Shown here in pieces: positions 8,373 to 17,610 of a DNA stretch of 64,000 bases (positions within the stretch are counted from its first letter, which is position 1; each line of letters begins with the position of its first letter). A program made the position numbers and the translations under genes. This DNA is from Deinococcus aetherius (GTDB lineage: Bacteria > Deinococcota > Deinococci > Deinococcales > Deinococcaceae), in contig NZ_AP026561.1 of the NCBI RefSeq assembly GCF_025997855.1, forward strand, positions 496,001-560,000, given 5' to 3'. The notes under the pieces were generated by a model, which was given only the letters and a program-made list of their open reading frames with translations, was not told the origin of the DNA and did no database searches.

Positions 8373-9761
8373 TCAAGCCAGGCGGCTCACGCCCTCCTCG
8401 ATGACGGCGGGACCTGCGCCGGCGTAACTCAGGCGCACGAACGCCCCACTCGGCTCCGACGGAAAGAACCCGCTGCCCGCGCTCACCTGCACCCCGGCCC
8501 GCGCCGCGCGCTCCACGAAGTCGAGGTCGGACTCCCCCTCGGGCAATTGCACCCAGACGTTGTACCCACCCCGCGGAACCAGGGTGACCCGCGCCTCCGG
8601 CCAATGGCGCCCTAACGCTCCCACCATCACGGTTCGTCGCTCGCGCAACGCCGCCTGGAGGTCCTTCAGGTGGCGCGGCCAGCCCCGCGAGGTCACCAGA
8701 TCCAGGGCCGTCTCCTGAAGGGGACCAGCGAGGAAATAGTCCTCGATGGCCCGCCCGTGACGTAACCGCGTCAGGACTGGTCCGCGTGCGATCAGGGCGG
8801 CGATGCGCAGTCCCGGCGCGCTCACTTTCGTCAGCGAGCGCAGGTACACGACGCGCCCCGGGTCGGAGAGGGCCAGGGGAGGCGGAGCCTCGCCGTCCAG
8901 GGTGAGGCCGCGGGCGTAGTCGTCCTCGATCACAAAGGCGCCCGCCCGCTCCGCCGCCGCCAACACTGCTGCCCTGCGTTCGGGTGCAAGGACAGCTCCC
9001 GTCGGATTGGCATAGAGCGGTTGAAGATAAACGGCTTTCGCGCCCGTGGAACGGAACGCCACCTCCAGCAGGTCAGGCCGGATGCCCTCCGTGTCTGCGG
9101 GAACGGGGATCGGCTGCACGCCCGCCGCCCCCGCAGCAGCCAGCACGCCGTAGTACGTGGGAGACTCGACCAGCAACGGCGCCCCAATGGGAAGCAGAGC
9201 GCGCAGGGCCGTCGAGAGGGCCGCCTGCCCACCGGGGACGATCAGCACGTCGGACGCCCGGTACGCCTCACCCAGTTCCCGCGCGAACCACGCCCGCAGC
9301 GCCTCTAGCCCTTCCGGGGGTAACCGCGACCAGACCCCTGGGCGTCTGGACGCCTTGCTGAGGGCAGCCTGCAACAGGTGCAGGGGCTGAATCGTCTCGT
9401 CGGGGTAGCCGCTACCCAGCGGCAGGGTGTCGGCCTGTGGGGGCCGGAAGAGGTCCTGCACGTACCCTGGTGAGACGGGACGACCCGAAAGGGCCACGGT
9501 CTGCCACGCGAGGTCCGCAGCCGGAGGAACCGGAACAGCCTGCGCGACGAAGGTGCCGTGACCAGGGCGGGTGACGATCAGCCCTTCCCTTGCCAGTTGG
9601 GAGAGCACCGCACTTACCGTCACCGGACTGGTCCGGTAACGGCGGGTCAGTTCACGGACGGAAGGCAGCCGCTCGCCCAGCCGTGCCTCCTGCTTGATCC
9701 AGGCTCTCAGGTCAAGCAACAAGCGTTGTCTACTCGTGCCCCCCTGGGTATCTGACGACAT
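8373..9761 (-). CDS. MocR/PdxR-type regulator (GntR wHTH plus aminotransferase domain)
   Basis: 462 residues. The start is the ATG at 9761-9759; the reading frame stays open further upstream but no homology continues. Residues about 10-75 form a GntR winged helix (LPSVRELTRRYRTSPVTVSAVLSQLAREGLIV, written here in parts as LPSVRELTRRY and SQLAREGL). The rest is a fold-type I aminotransferase domain with YANPTGA, the Asp in VIEDDYARG, and the PLP-binding lysine at about residue 312 in SLTKVSAPGLR. Such proteins are usually PLP- or amino-acid-responsive regulators of an adjacent transporter or vitamin B6 genes. It is divergent from an EamA exporter, its probable target. It lacks a Shine-Dalgarno and appears leaderless. 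Confidence 0.9.
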   Translation of the reverse strand: MSSDTQGGTSRQRLLLDLRAWIKQEARLGERLPSVRELTRRYRTSPVTVSAVLSQLAREGLIVTRPGHGTFVAQAVPVPPAADLAWQTVALSGRPVSPGYVQDLFRPPQADTLPLGSGYPDETIQPLHLLQAALSKASRRPGVWSRLPPEGLEALRAWFARELGEAYRASDVLIVPGGQAALSTALRALLPIGAPLLVESPTYYGVLAAAGAAGVQPIPVPADTEGIRPDLLEVAFRSTGAKAVYLQPLYANPTGAVLAPERRAAVLAAAERAGAFVIEDDYARGLTLDGEAPPPLALSDPGRVVYLRSLTKVSAPGLRIAALIARGPVLTRLRHGRAIEDYFLAGPLQETALDLVTSRGWPRHLKDLQAALRERRTVMVGALGRHWPEARVTLVPRGGYNVWVQLPEGESDLDFVERAARAGVQVSAGSGFFPSEPSGAFVRLSYAGAGPAVIEEGVSRLA

Positions 9762-9800
9762 ACCGTTATCGTAGAACGTGAAAAGCAGTAGTAACGTTAC
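9759..9800. promoter_or_regulatory. Overlapping divergent leaderless promoters and operator candidate
   Basis: Only 16 bp separate the two divergent start codons. On the plus strand TATCGT (9767-9772) fits the TANNNT -10 box and ends 5 bp before GTG 9778. On the minus strand TACGAT (9773-9768) ends 6 bp before ATG 9761. Neither gene has a Shine-Dalgarno. A perfect palindrome GTAACGTTAC lies at 9791-9800 just inside the exporter gene, with a related TACCGTTATC at 9761-9770. These are candidate binding sites for the MocR-type protein. The operator role is inference. Confidence 0.6.
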
Positions 9801-10668
9801 AGGGTTAGAAACGAAAACGGAAACGAGTGGCTGGTGGTGGGCAGCCCTGGGCGTGCTGTGCTTCAGTTTCACCCTGCCCGCGACACGGCTCGCGGTGCCG
9901 GAATTCGGCGGGTACACCGTCGGCTTCGGTCGCGCCGTGGTCGCGGCCCTCCTGGCCCTGGCCCTGCTGGTCGCCCGGCGGGAGCGGCTCCCGGAGCGTC
10001 GGCACTGGCGGGGACTGGGGCTCGTCGCCCTGGGGGTGGTGTTCGGCTTCCCGGTGATGACCTCGCTCGCCCTGCGCACCGTGCCGTCCTCGCACGGCGC
10101 GGTGGTGGTGGGCCTGCTTCCGGCGGCCACGGCCGTCTCTGCGGTGCTGCTGACGCGCGAACGACCCCGGCCCATCTTCTGGCTGGTGTGCGCCCTGGGG
10201 GTGGCGGCTGTTCTGTGGTTTGCGGCGACCACCGGAGCCGGGCATCTGGAGACAGGCGACCTCTACCTGCTGCTGGCGGTCCTGTTCGCCGCGGTCGGGT
10301 ACGCCGAGGGCGGGCGGCTGGCCCGGGAACTCGACGGCTGGCGGGTGGTGAGCTGGGCGCTGGTATTCTCGCTGCCCCTCGCGCTCCTGGCGACCCTGCT
10401 GGCCCCCTGGCCGACCCATCTTCCCTCGCCAGGAGCCTGGCTCGCTTTTGGTTACGTGGCGGTGGTCAGCATGTTCCTGGGCTTCTTCGCGTGGTACCGC
10501 GGGCTGGCGCTGGGGGGTGTGGCGCGGGCCGGGCAGGTGCAACTCATGCAACCCGTGCTGACGGTGATCTGGTCGGCGCTGCTCTTGGGAGAGGTGCTCG
10601 ACGGTCGTACGCTTCTGGCGGCCCTCCTCGTGGTCGTCATCGCGGCCTTGAGCCGCCTGACGCGTTGA
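9778..10668 (+). CDS. EamA-family (DMT) exporter
   Basis: 296 residues, hydrophobic throughout, consistent with ten transmembrane helices in two EamA repeats. The first starts at WWWAALGVLCFSFTLPATRLAV and the second near LYLLLAVLFAAVGYAEGG. The C-terminus holds the typical repeat end LMQPVLTVIWSALLLGEVLDG. GTG 9778 is chosen because a -10 box lies 5 bp upstream and no later start keeps the first helix. EamA proteins export amino acids, nucleosides or related metabolites. Control by the divergent MocR-type regulator is likely, given the shared 16-bp promoter. Confidence 0.85.
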   Translation: MKSSSNVTGLETKTETSGWWWAALGVLCFSFTLPATRLAVPEFGGYTVGFGRAVVAALLALALLVARRERLPERRHWRGLGLVALGVVFGFPVMTSLALRTVPSSHGAVVVGLLPAATAVSAVLLTRERPRPIFWLVCALGVAAVLWFAATTGAGHLETGDLYLLLAVLFAAVGYAEGGRLARELDGWRVVSWALVFSLPLALLATLLAPWPTHLPSPGAWLAFGYVAVVSMFLGFFAWYRGLALGGVARAGQVQLMQPVLTVIWSALLLGEVLDGRTLLAALLVVVIAALSRLTR

Positions 10669-11122
10669 GGTCGACGCGCGGGTCTGGTGTCGTCGTGGAG
10701 GAGGCGCTGCCTGTGCGGGCGCACCTGTCGTCGCCCTAAATTACCGCGCCTCACTCTGCCGAAGTCAGGCAGGCGCTTGGCCTTGATCTCGACTGGTGAC
10801 CCCGTTTAGGGCTTGACCGAGAGGGGCCTGGGAGCGTCCGGGCGAGGATGTTACGGTTTGCGGGTGCCAAGCGAGGCTCCTGGTCGGTGGTGGGGCGTCC
10901 TGGGCAACGCCGTGGCCCTTGAGCTGCGAAAAACATGCCCGGCGGTGGGCTGCCGGAAGGGAGGGAAAGAACAGCGTCCCCAGACTCCCAGGCACTGGAC
11001 CGTTGGGTTCGTCGCCGTGCTGGACGAGTTCTCTTTTCCCCCACTCAAGCTCTCAACAGCGTCAAGTTGCCACAACCGTTCAACCGCTCCTGATCGTCAG
11101 CCCCGCCTGGGCGAGGCGCTCC
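10669..11122. other. 454-bp region with an IS6-type end relic
   Basis: No gene is supported between the exporter and the convergent 3' end of the HTH regulator. At 11063-11077 the sequence CAAGTTGCCACAACC differs by one base from the right end of the IS6-family element further along the window (36834-36848). It faces as though an IS6 copy had once lain to its left. The remaining sequence is GC-rich and featureless to my reading. Confidence 0.4.
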
Positions 11123-12061
11123 TCACCGAATCGTGTAGCGCAGGCGCAACAGCAGGTCCTGCGGGTGATCGCCACACCGACCGCCGAACAGGTTAAGCCC
11201 GCCCACATGTCGGGCGTCAGACTTGACGCCCAGGCGAACGGCGATGTGGGAGGCCGCGGCGAGGTTCAGGTCGGCGAGCGTCACGGCGGAGCAGGGCGCG
11301 CCGTCGAGGAGGGTGCCGCCGGGCGTCACCGTCCAGGTCTTGAGTTCGCCGTACATCGTCTGATCGGGCGGCCACCACGGGGGCGTCAAGTGGCCGCGCC
11401 GGCCGCCGTAGTCGGCCGGGCTCGTCCAGGTGCCGACGTCCACGCCGTTCACCGAGAGCGTGATGTCCGAGGGCCAGTCCAGGTTGTAGTCGGGCGCCTC
11501 CGAACACAACTCGGCGGAGAACTCGAGCTCCGTCAGGGTCGCGCCGAACGGCACGTTCTTGTGAAAGGCGTACTCGACATAACCCTGCTGGAACCACAAC
11601 AGCTGGGCGAAGGCGCGCTCGGCCTCCTGGAAGCTGCGCGGGTCGTCGTTCACGCCGATGAACCGGGTGTCGGAGAGCAGGCCGCAACTCGGCCGCACCT
11701 CGGCGCCGCGGTACGCCCCGACAGGCAGCGCGAGTTCGACGAGGCCGTCCGCCGCCGACTGGACGGTGACCCCGGGAAGACGTACGGTGACCTCGTCGTA
11801 CCGCTTGCGCAACAGTTTCTGCGTGCCGCGCGTGCCGGGCTCGTAGGCGACGTCGATCAGGCCCGCCTCCTGCAACTGACGGACGTTGAAGTTCAGGGTC
11901 GAGAGCGGAATGTCCAACGCGGCCGCGAGGGTCGCGACGTTCGTGGACTCGTAGGTCAGCAAACTGAGAATGAGGACGCGGGTGTCCGAGGCCAGGGCGC
12001 GCAGCACCGCTATGGCCTCGTCGTTCTCGACGACCAACACCTTCTTGTTATGCACGAACAC
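11123..12061 (-). CDS. ArsR-like HTH regulator with large C-terminal domain
   Basis: 312 residues from a GTG at 12061. The first 80 residues form a winged HTH like ArsR/HTH_20 proteins (LRALASDTRVLILSLLTYE, then NVATLAAALDIPLSTLNFNVRQL as the recognition region). The remaining 230 residues have no motif I recognise; segments such as YGGRRGHLTPPWWPPDQTMYG look like a beta-rich ligand-binding domain. It is divergent from the GH2 gene with a 194-bp intergenic region and is therefore the likely local regulator of the 12-24 kb sugar island. The ligand is unknown. Confidence 0.7.
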   Translation of the reverse strand: MFVHNKKVLVVENDEAIAVLRALASDTRVLILSLLTYESTNVATLAAALDIPLSTLNFNVRQLQEAGLIDVAYEPGTRGTQKLLRKRYDEVTVRLPGVTVQSAADGLVELALPVGAYRGAEVRPSCGLLSDTRFIGVNDDPRSFQEAERAFAQLLWFQQGYVEYAFHKNVPFGATLTELEFSAELCSEAPDYNLDWPSDITLSVNGVDVGTWTSPADYGGRRGHLTPPWWPPDQTMYGELKTWTVTPGGTLLDGAPCSAVTLADLNLAAASHIAVRLGVKSDARHVGGLNLFGGRCGDHPQDLLLRLRYTIR

Positions 12062-12145
12062 GGACGCCCCCGGCTGATGATAGGAGAAACCTTGACCGGT
12101 AGGGAGTCCGGGCCCTCACCCCCGCATGACTTCACACAACCTTTA

Positions 12146-12190
12146 TTTGAAGTCAAAATAGTTGAACGTAATTCATAAAACTCGTAGCGT
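12146..12190 (+). promoter_or_regulatory. Promoter and operator candidate of the GH2 operon
   Basis: TTGAAC (12162-12167) and TAGCGT (12185-12190) are separated by 17 bp, a reasonable -35/-10 pair for the GH2 gene. Just upstream, TTTGA-AG-TCAAA (12146-12157) is a perfect short inverted repeat in an AT-rich patch, a plausible binding site for the divergent ArsR-like regulator. Both assignments come from sequence inspection only. Confidence 0.45.
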
Positions 12191-12255
12191 AGGTGCATTC
12201 AATTCCAAGTGTGAGCGGCGCCGACCCCAGCAGGTCGTGGCGCATAGGAGGTTGC

Positions 12256-14169
12256 GTGACCGAACTCCAACACCCTCGCCCGCAATTCACCCGTCCCGGC
12301 TGGAGACGGCTCGACGGACCCTGGCGGTTTGCCCCCGACGGGGGCGGGCGCTGGACCCACCCGAGGCACGTCACGTTCACCCACACCATCCTCGTGCCGT
12401 TTCCCCCGGAGAGCGAGGCCAGCGGCATCGGGGACACGGCCTTTCACCCGGTCGTCTGGTACGCACACACCGTCCAGCTGTCGAAGGACGAGGTTCCGGA
12501 GGGCGGCGAGCGGCTGCTGCTCCACTTCGGCGCCGTCGACTACCGGGCGCGGGTGTGGGCGAACGGGCAACTCGTCGCGGAGCACGAGGGCGGTCACACC
12601 CCGTTCACGGCCGACCTGACCGACGCGCTCGTGGACGGGGAGGCGGTCGAGCTCGTCGTGCGCGCCGAGGATGACCCCGCCGACTTCGCGCAGCCACGCG
12701 GCAAGCAGGACTGGCAGCCCGAGCCGCACGTCATCTGGTACCCGCGCACCACCGGTATCTGGCAGCCGGTGTGGCTCGAGAAGGTGCCCGAGACGCGCCT
12801 GGACGAGCTGGTGTGGACGCCGCACCTCGACACCTGGGAGGTGCAACTCGACGTCTCGCTCGCCGGTCCCCTGCGGCCGGAGCTGTCGGTGCGCGTCCGG
12901 CTCACCACCCCGCACGAGGACCTCGCCGACGACCGCTACGGGGTCAAGGCGGCCCGCACCACCCGGCGTCTCGCCCTGCCCGACGCCGGGATCGCCGAGC
13001 AGCGCAACCACCTGCTGTGGAGCCCCGAGCACCCGCACCTGATCGGGGCCGTCGTCGAGCTGCTCGAGGGCGAGCGCGTCTTGGACCGGGTGCACAGCTA
13101 CACCGCGCTGCGGTCGGTGGGCATCCAGGGCCACCGTTTCACCCTCAACGGCCATCCGTACTACCTCAGGATGGTCCTTGACCAGGGGTACTGGCCGGAG
13201 ACCCTGATGGCCGCTACCGACGAGCAGTTGCGGCGCGACGTGGAACTCGCCAAGCAGCTCGGCTTCAACGGCGTGCGCAAGCACCAGAAGGTGGAGGACC
13301 CGCGCTGGCTGCATTGGTGTGACCGGCTGGGCCTGCTGGTGTGGGAGGAGATGCCCAGCCACTACCGCTTCAGCGCCCAGGCCGCAACGCGCCTCACGCG
13401 CGAGTGGACCGAGGTGATCGCGCGCGACCGCTCGCACCCCTGCGTGATCGCCTGGGTGCCGTTCAACGAGTCCTGGGGAGTACCCGAACTCACGACGAAC
13501 GCGACCCACACCCACTACGTCCAGGCCCTGTACCACCTTACCAAGACGCTCGACCCCACACGCCTGGCCATCGGCAACGACGGCTGGGAGTTCGTGGTGG
13601 GCGACTGGCTGGGCATCCACGACTACGCGCACGAGCCCGAGAAGCTGCGTGCCCGTTACGGCACCCCGGCCGCCGTAACGGACACGGTGGAGCGGCCCTG
13701 GGGGCCCGCGCTGCGGGTGTCCGGGTTCGCCGGGCGCGACGAGCCGGTCATGCTCTCGGAGTTTGGCGGCGTCGCCTACTCCGGCACCGACAGGACCGGG
13801 TGGGGCTACAGCCGCGTGCAGGACGGCGCCATCTTCCTGGAGCGCTACGAGGCCCTCCTGACGGCCGTGCACGGGCTGGAGGGCATCTCCGGGTTCTGCT
13901 ACACCCAGCTTGCCGACACGTTCCAGGAGGAAAACGGCCTCACCACCGAGCACCGCGTCTTTAAGGCCGACCCCGCCCGGCTGGCCCGGGCGACTCGCGG
14001 GGAGGCCAATCCCCAGGACGTCGAGCTCGAGGGCGACGCCGACCCCTACGGCTATTCCAGGCGCTGGTGGCTCGAACGCCAGCCCACCCTGGCGGGGAGT
14101 GGTCCCCCGCCCGGTCCCCGGTTCACCCCCACACTCGACCGGATGGTCCCGCACGAGGAGGAAGTATGA
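12256..14169 (+). CDS. Glycoside hydrolase family 2 (beta-galactosidase/glucuronidase type)
   Basis: 637 residues from GTG 12256, chosen because AGGAGG (12246-12251) lies 4 bp upstream. An in-frame GTG at 12193 has no such site and would sit in the promoter. Domain order is GH2: sugar-binding jelly roll (to about 200), immunoglobulin-like sandwich, then TIM barrel. The acid/base Glu is E405 in VPFNESWG and the nucleophile is E502 in MLSEFGG. There is no signal peptide, so it is cytoplasmic and acts on imported disaccharides. It is short relative to LacZ and nearer glucuronidase or mannosidase-like GH2 enzymes. It overlaps the binding-protein gene at ATGA. Confidence 0.9.
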   Translation: MTELQHPRPQFTRPGWRRLDGPWRFAPDGGGRWTHPRHVTFTHTILVPFPPESEASGIGDTAFHPVVWYAHTVQLSKDEVPEGGERLLLHFGAVDYRARVWANGQLVAEHEGGHTPFTADLTDALVDGEAVELVVRAEDDPADFAQPRGKQDWQPEPHVIWYPRTTGIWQPVWLEKVPETRLDELVWTPHLDTWEVQLDVSLAGPLRPELSVRVRLTTPHEDLADDRYGVKAARTTRRLALPDAGIAEQRNHLLWSPEHPHLIGAVVELLEGERVLDRVHSYTALRSVGIQGHRFTLNGHPYYLRMVLDQGYWPETLMAATDEQLRRDVELAKQLGFNGVRKHQKVEDPRWLHWCDRLGLLVWEEMPSHYRFSAQAATRLTREWTEVIARDRSHPCVIAWVPFNESWGVPELTTNATHTHYVQALYHLTKTLDPTRLAIGNDGWEFVVGDWLGIHDYAHEPEKLRARYGTPAAVTDTVERPWGPALRVSGFAGRDEPVMLSEFGGVAYSGTDRTGWGYSRVQDGAIFLERYEALLTAVHGLEGISGFCYTQLADTFQEENGLTTEHRVFKADPARLARATRGEANPQDVELEGDADPYGYSRRWWLERQPTLAGSGPPPGPRFTPTLDRMVPHEEEV

Positions 14170-15476
14170 ACAAGCTGGCGCTGGCAGGAATGGTCCTTGG
14201 TGGAATGCTCGGCCTGGGGGCAGCGCACGCCCAGTACACCGGGCCGAAGGTGAACCTGACCTACGTCCACGGCTTCCTGGGCTCCGACCGCCCGTACATG
14301 GAAGATCTGGTCAAGCAGTTCAATGCCTCCCACCCCAACATCGAGGTGAAGTACCAGGGTCAGGACTGGGGCACGACCGGCCAGCAGCTGCTGCCGCTGG
14401 TCGCGGCCGGTCGCGCGCCCGACGTCGTGGCTTGGCTGTCGTGGGACATCACCCAGTTCGTCGACAAGGGGGCCTTCAGCGAGCTCACGCCGGCCGAACT
14501 GCGGGCCGCGCGGGTATCCAAGGCGGCCTTCTACGACAAGGTGTGGCAGGGCGGGCAGTACCAGGGCAAGACGTACGGCGTGCCGCTGCACCTCGTCACG
14601 GTGGTGACGTTCTACAACAAGGACCTGATGCGGAAGATGGGGGTGAGCGCCCCCCCGCGCAACCGCGAGCAGTTCCTCGCGGCGTCGGCCAGGTGCACCA
14701 CCGACAAGGCGGGGCGGCGGCCCGGCGCCCCGGGCTTCGACGCGCGTAACCTCGCCACCTGGGGGGGGGCCATCCCCGCGGCGCCCGGCTGGTTCCGCCT
14801 GGGCATCACGGTGGCCGAGCAAAACGGCGTGGACTTCCTGAACGCCCAGGGGCAGCCCGTCTATGCCTCGGCCCGGGCCGCCGAGGCCCTACAGTTCCTG
14901 CGCGACACCAACACCCGGTACCACGTCGGGCCGGCAGGTGCCACGGAGGACAGCGAGGCCGCCGCCTTTCGCCAGGGCAAGAGCTGCTTCAACTACGCGG
15001 GCGTGTGGATGCTCAGCCAGTACCGCGAGCAGCTCGGCGACAAGCTGGGGGTCGCCCCCTTCCCGCGCCTGGGCACGCAGCGCGACGCCAGCTTCGGCGA
15101 CGCCAGCTTCCTCACGCTGCCGCGGCAACGCGCGAACTATGACCCCAACAAACGCGCCGCCGCGCTGGAGTTCGTCGGCTGGATGACGGGCCGCGAGCAA
15201 AACCTCGCGTTCACGAAGTCCGGCAGCCTGCCCACCCAACCCGCGGTGGCCAGCGATCCCGCCTACCGCACCAACCCGATGTACGGCGCCTTCGCCGGCT
15301 TCCGCAACATCAGCATCTACGGCGGCCTGGGGGGCACCACCCGGATCGCGCCCGTGCTCAGCCCCTTCGGGGACGCGGTCGACCAGTTCCTGAGCGGCAA
15401 GAAGGGCGACGCGCTGCAGGTTCTGCGAGAGGCGCAGGTCAAGACGGTCCAGCAGATCGCCGACGCGCAGAAGTGA
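14166..15476 (+). CDS. Sugar ABC transporter substrate-binding protein
   Basis: 436 residues. ATG 14166 overlaps the GH2 stop and follows GAGGAGGAAG. It has a Sec signal peptide with a likely cleavage after AAHA near residue 22, then a family 1 extracellular binding-protein fold (for example VKQFNASHPNIEVKYQ, LLPLVAAGRAPDVVAWLSWD, VPLHLVTVVTFYNKDLMRKMG). It should deliver an oligosaccharide to the fused permease encoded next. No ATPase gene is present in the island, so a shared MsmK/UgpC-type ATPase elsewhere is likely. Confidence 0.9.
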   Translation: MNKLALAGMVLGGMLGLGAAHAQYTGPKVNLTYVHGFLGSDRPYMEDLVKQFNASHPNIEVKYQGQDWGTTGQQLLPLVAAGRAPDVVAWLSWDITQFVDKGAFSELTPAELRAARVSKAAFYDKVWQGGQYQGKTYGVPLHLVTVVTFYNKDLMRKMGVSAPPRNREQFLAASARCTTDKAGRRPGAPGFDARNLATWGGAIPAAPGWFRLGITVAEQNGVDFLNAQGQPVYASARAAEALQFLRDTNTRYHVGPAGATEDSEAAAFRQGKSCFNYAGVWMLSQYREQLGDKLGVAPFPRLGTQRDASFGDASFLTLPRQRANYDPNKRAAALEFVGWMTGREQNLAFTKSGSLPTQPAVASDPAYRTNPMYGAFAGFRNISIYGGLGGTTRIAPVLSPFGDAVDQFLSGKKGDALQVLREAQVKTVQQIADAQK

Positions 15477-15608
15477 CGTGGCGCCGGGTCGAGTGGCCGC
15501 GCAAAGGACCTGTATGACCTTGATTTCCCAACACGGCGGGACACCCCGGGGAGAGGGCGGGTCTGTGCTCCCGCGTGATGGGGCAGGGGGCACGGAAGCG
15601 GGGCGCGC

Positions 15609-17522
15609 GTGAACAGTTCCTCGCGTTCCGCGCCAGCCGTGCGGCGCCGTGCGGCCCGCCCCCTCCTGAACGACGCGCACCCGCTCGTGCCGTACGCCTA
15701 CCTGCTGCCCCACGCCGCCCTGTTTCTGGTGTTCATCGCGTTCCCGGTGGGGTACGGCCTGTGGATTAGCCTGCACAACTGGAATCCGCTCGAGAGCGCG
15801 TCCCCCTGGGTCGGCGCGCGGTACTACCTCGCCCTGCTGAGCGCCAGCACGCCGGAGGCGGAGTACTTCTGGAACGCGCTGCGCAACACCGTGCTGTTCA
15901 CCGTGCTCAGCGTGCCGCTCCTCGTCGGCGTCTCGCTCGCGCTCGCGTTGCAGTTGCAGCGGCCCATCTTCGGGCGGGCGCTGCTGCGGGCCATCTTCTT
16001 CGCGCCCGGCATCCTGTCGGTCACGGTGATGGGCCTGCTGTGGAAGTGGATGTTCCAGAACCAGGTGGGGCTCGTCAACGTGGTGCTCGAGCAATACCTG
16101 GGGCGCCCCACGGTCAACTTCCTCACCGCCGAGGGCTGGGCGTGGGTGCCGCTCGTGGTGGGCAGCGTGTGGTGGGGCGTGGGCTTCAACATGACCCTCT
16201 ATCTCGCCGCGCTGTCCAACATCCCGCACGCATTGTACGAGGCGGCCGAGCTCGACGGCGCCGGCAGCTGGGCGAGGTTCCGCTTCATCACCTGGCCGAT
16301 GCTGACGCCCACGACCTTGTTCGTGGGGGTCACGACCGCCCTGGGGTCCCTGCAGGTCTTCGGGCAGATCCAGCTCATCACCGGCGGCGGGCCGGCCAGG
16401 GGCACCCAGAGCGTGATCGGGTACATCACGGAGGAGGCCTTTACCAACAACAACTACTCCTCGGCGACCGCGATGGCCTTCGCGTTCGGTGTGCTGATGC
16501 TGGGCCTCACGGCCGCGCAGTTCCGCCTCATGACAGGCAGCCTGCGCGAGCCCTCGTTCACCGCGCGTGAGCGCCGCCCCTCGCGCTGGGCGCTGGCCCT
16601 GACCCGCGCGTGGCACGCGGTCTCCACCGGGTGGGAGTGGGTCGCGGCCCGCCTGCCTAAGCTGGCGCCGCGCCGCTCCAGGAGGGCGGTCACGGCCAGG
16701 CGGCGTCCCTGGGGGAACGCCCCACGCTTCGTGTTGCTGGCCCTCCAGGCGCTGCTGTTCCTCGCGCCGCTGTACTGGATGCTCAGCACCTCCTTCAAGC
16801 CCGAGATCGACACCCTCGCGCAGCCGGTGCAGTGGTGGCCGGCGCGGCCGACCCTGGACAACTACCGCGATGTGCTGAGCAACCCCGACACCAACATCTT
16901 GCGCTGGACGCTGAACTCGGCGCTCGTCGCGCTGCTCACCACTCTGCTCACGGTCGCGCTGTGCGTGCTGACCGCCTACCCCCTTGCCCGGATGCGGTTT
17001 CGGGGGCGCGAGGGCTGGTTCTGGTTCCTGCTGACCAGCCTGATGGTGCCGGGTATCGTCACCCTCATTCCGCTGTACATCATGATGATCCGCCTGAACT
17101 GGATTGACACGTACCACGCCCTGCTCTGGCCCGCCCTGCCCGGCGTGTTCGGCGTCTTCATGCTGCGCCAGTTCTTTGCGGCCGTCCCGCGCGAACTCGA
17201 GGAGGCCGCGCGCCTCGACGGCGCGAACAGCTTCCAGATCCTGTGGCGCGTGCTCGTGCCGCTCTCCGTCCCGGCCCTGGTGACGCTCGGCGTGTTCGCG
17301 TTCATGGGCTCCTGGAACAACTATGTGTGGCCGCTGTACGTCGTGCACGGCGATACGCAGACGCTGCCGGTGGGCCTCGCGCTCTTCTCCGGGCGCTACG
17401 TCACCGACTACGGCAAGCTCATGGCAGGCACCGCCGTCGCCGCCGTGCCCGCGCTGCTCGTGTACCTCCTCGGCCAGCGCTACCTCGAGCGCGGCCTGAC
17501 CGTCACCGGCCTCAAGGACTGA
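15609..17522 (+). CDS. Fused MalF-MalG-type sugar ABC permease
   Basis: 637 residues from GTG 15609. Two complete permease domains are joined in one chain. Residues about 25-310 are MalF/UgpA-like with an EAA loop at 211-225 (EAAELDGAGS). A basic linker of about 60 residues follows (for example RRSRRAVTARRRPWG). Residues about 372-637 are MalG/UgpE-like with a second EAA loop at 531-545 (EEAARLDGAN), ending ERGLTVTGLKD. No stop or frameshift separates them. Normally these are two genes forming a heterodimer, so the fusion would make a single-chain permease contacting both ATPase subunits. Its partner is the binding protein just upstream. Confidence 0.92.
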   Translation: MNSSSRSAPAVRRRAARPLLNDAHPLVPYAYLLPHAALFLVFIAFPVGYGLWISLHNWNPLESASPWVGARYYLALLSASTPEAEYFWNALRNTVLFTVLSVPLLVGVSLALALQLQRPIFGRALLRAIFFAPGILSVTVMGLLWKWMFQNQVGLVNVVLEQYLGRPTVNFLTAEGWAWVPLVVGSVWWGVGFNMTLYLAALSNIPHALYEAAELDGAGSWARFRFITWPMLTPTTLFVGVTTALGSLQVFGQIQLITGGGPARGTQSVIGYITEEAFTNNNYSSATAMAFAFGVLMLGLTAAQFRLMTGSLREPSFTARERRPSRWALALTRAWHAVSTGWEWVAARLPKLAPRRSRRAVTARRRPWGNAPRFVLLALQALLFLAPLYWMLSTSFKPEIDTLAQPVQWWPARPTLDNYRDVLSNPDTNILRWTLNSALVALLTTLLTVALCVLTAYPLARMRFRGREGWFWFLLTSLMVPGIVTLIPLYIMMIRLNWIDTYHALLWPALPGVFGVFMLRQFFAAVPRELEEAARLDGANSFQILWRVLVPLSVPALVTLGVFAFMGSWNNYVWPLYVVHGDTQTLPVGLALFSGRYVTDYGKLMAGTAVAAVPALLVYLLGQRYLERGLTVTGLKD

Positions 17523-17610
17523 TCCCCTTCAAGGGAAGGGCGGCGCCCCATTCGCGGAGGGGCTCACGTCCGCTGCACTCACCCATCCGCCTTTACCCCG
17601 GAGGAATGCC

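Noticed and set aside
10669..11122. tRNA or small RNA gene in the gap after the exporter
   Set aside because: No cloverleaf, no promoter-terminator pair could be found by eye.
12199..14154. 651-codon open frame antisense to the GH2 gene
   Set aside because: No recognisable domain and unlikely composition, while the sense strand encodes a GH2 enzyme with both catalytic residues.
14889..17348. 819-codon open frame antisense to the fused permease
   Set aside because: It is His/Arg/Gln-rich with no motif and mirrors the codon pattern of the real permease; high GC keeps the antisense frame open.
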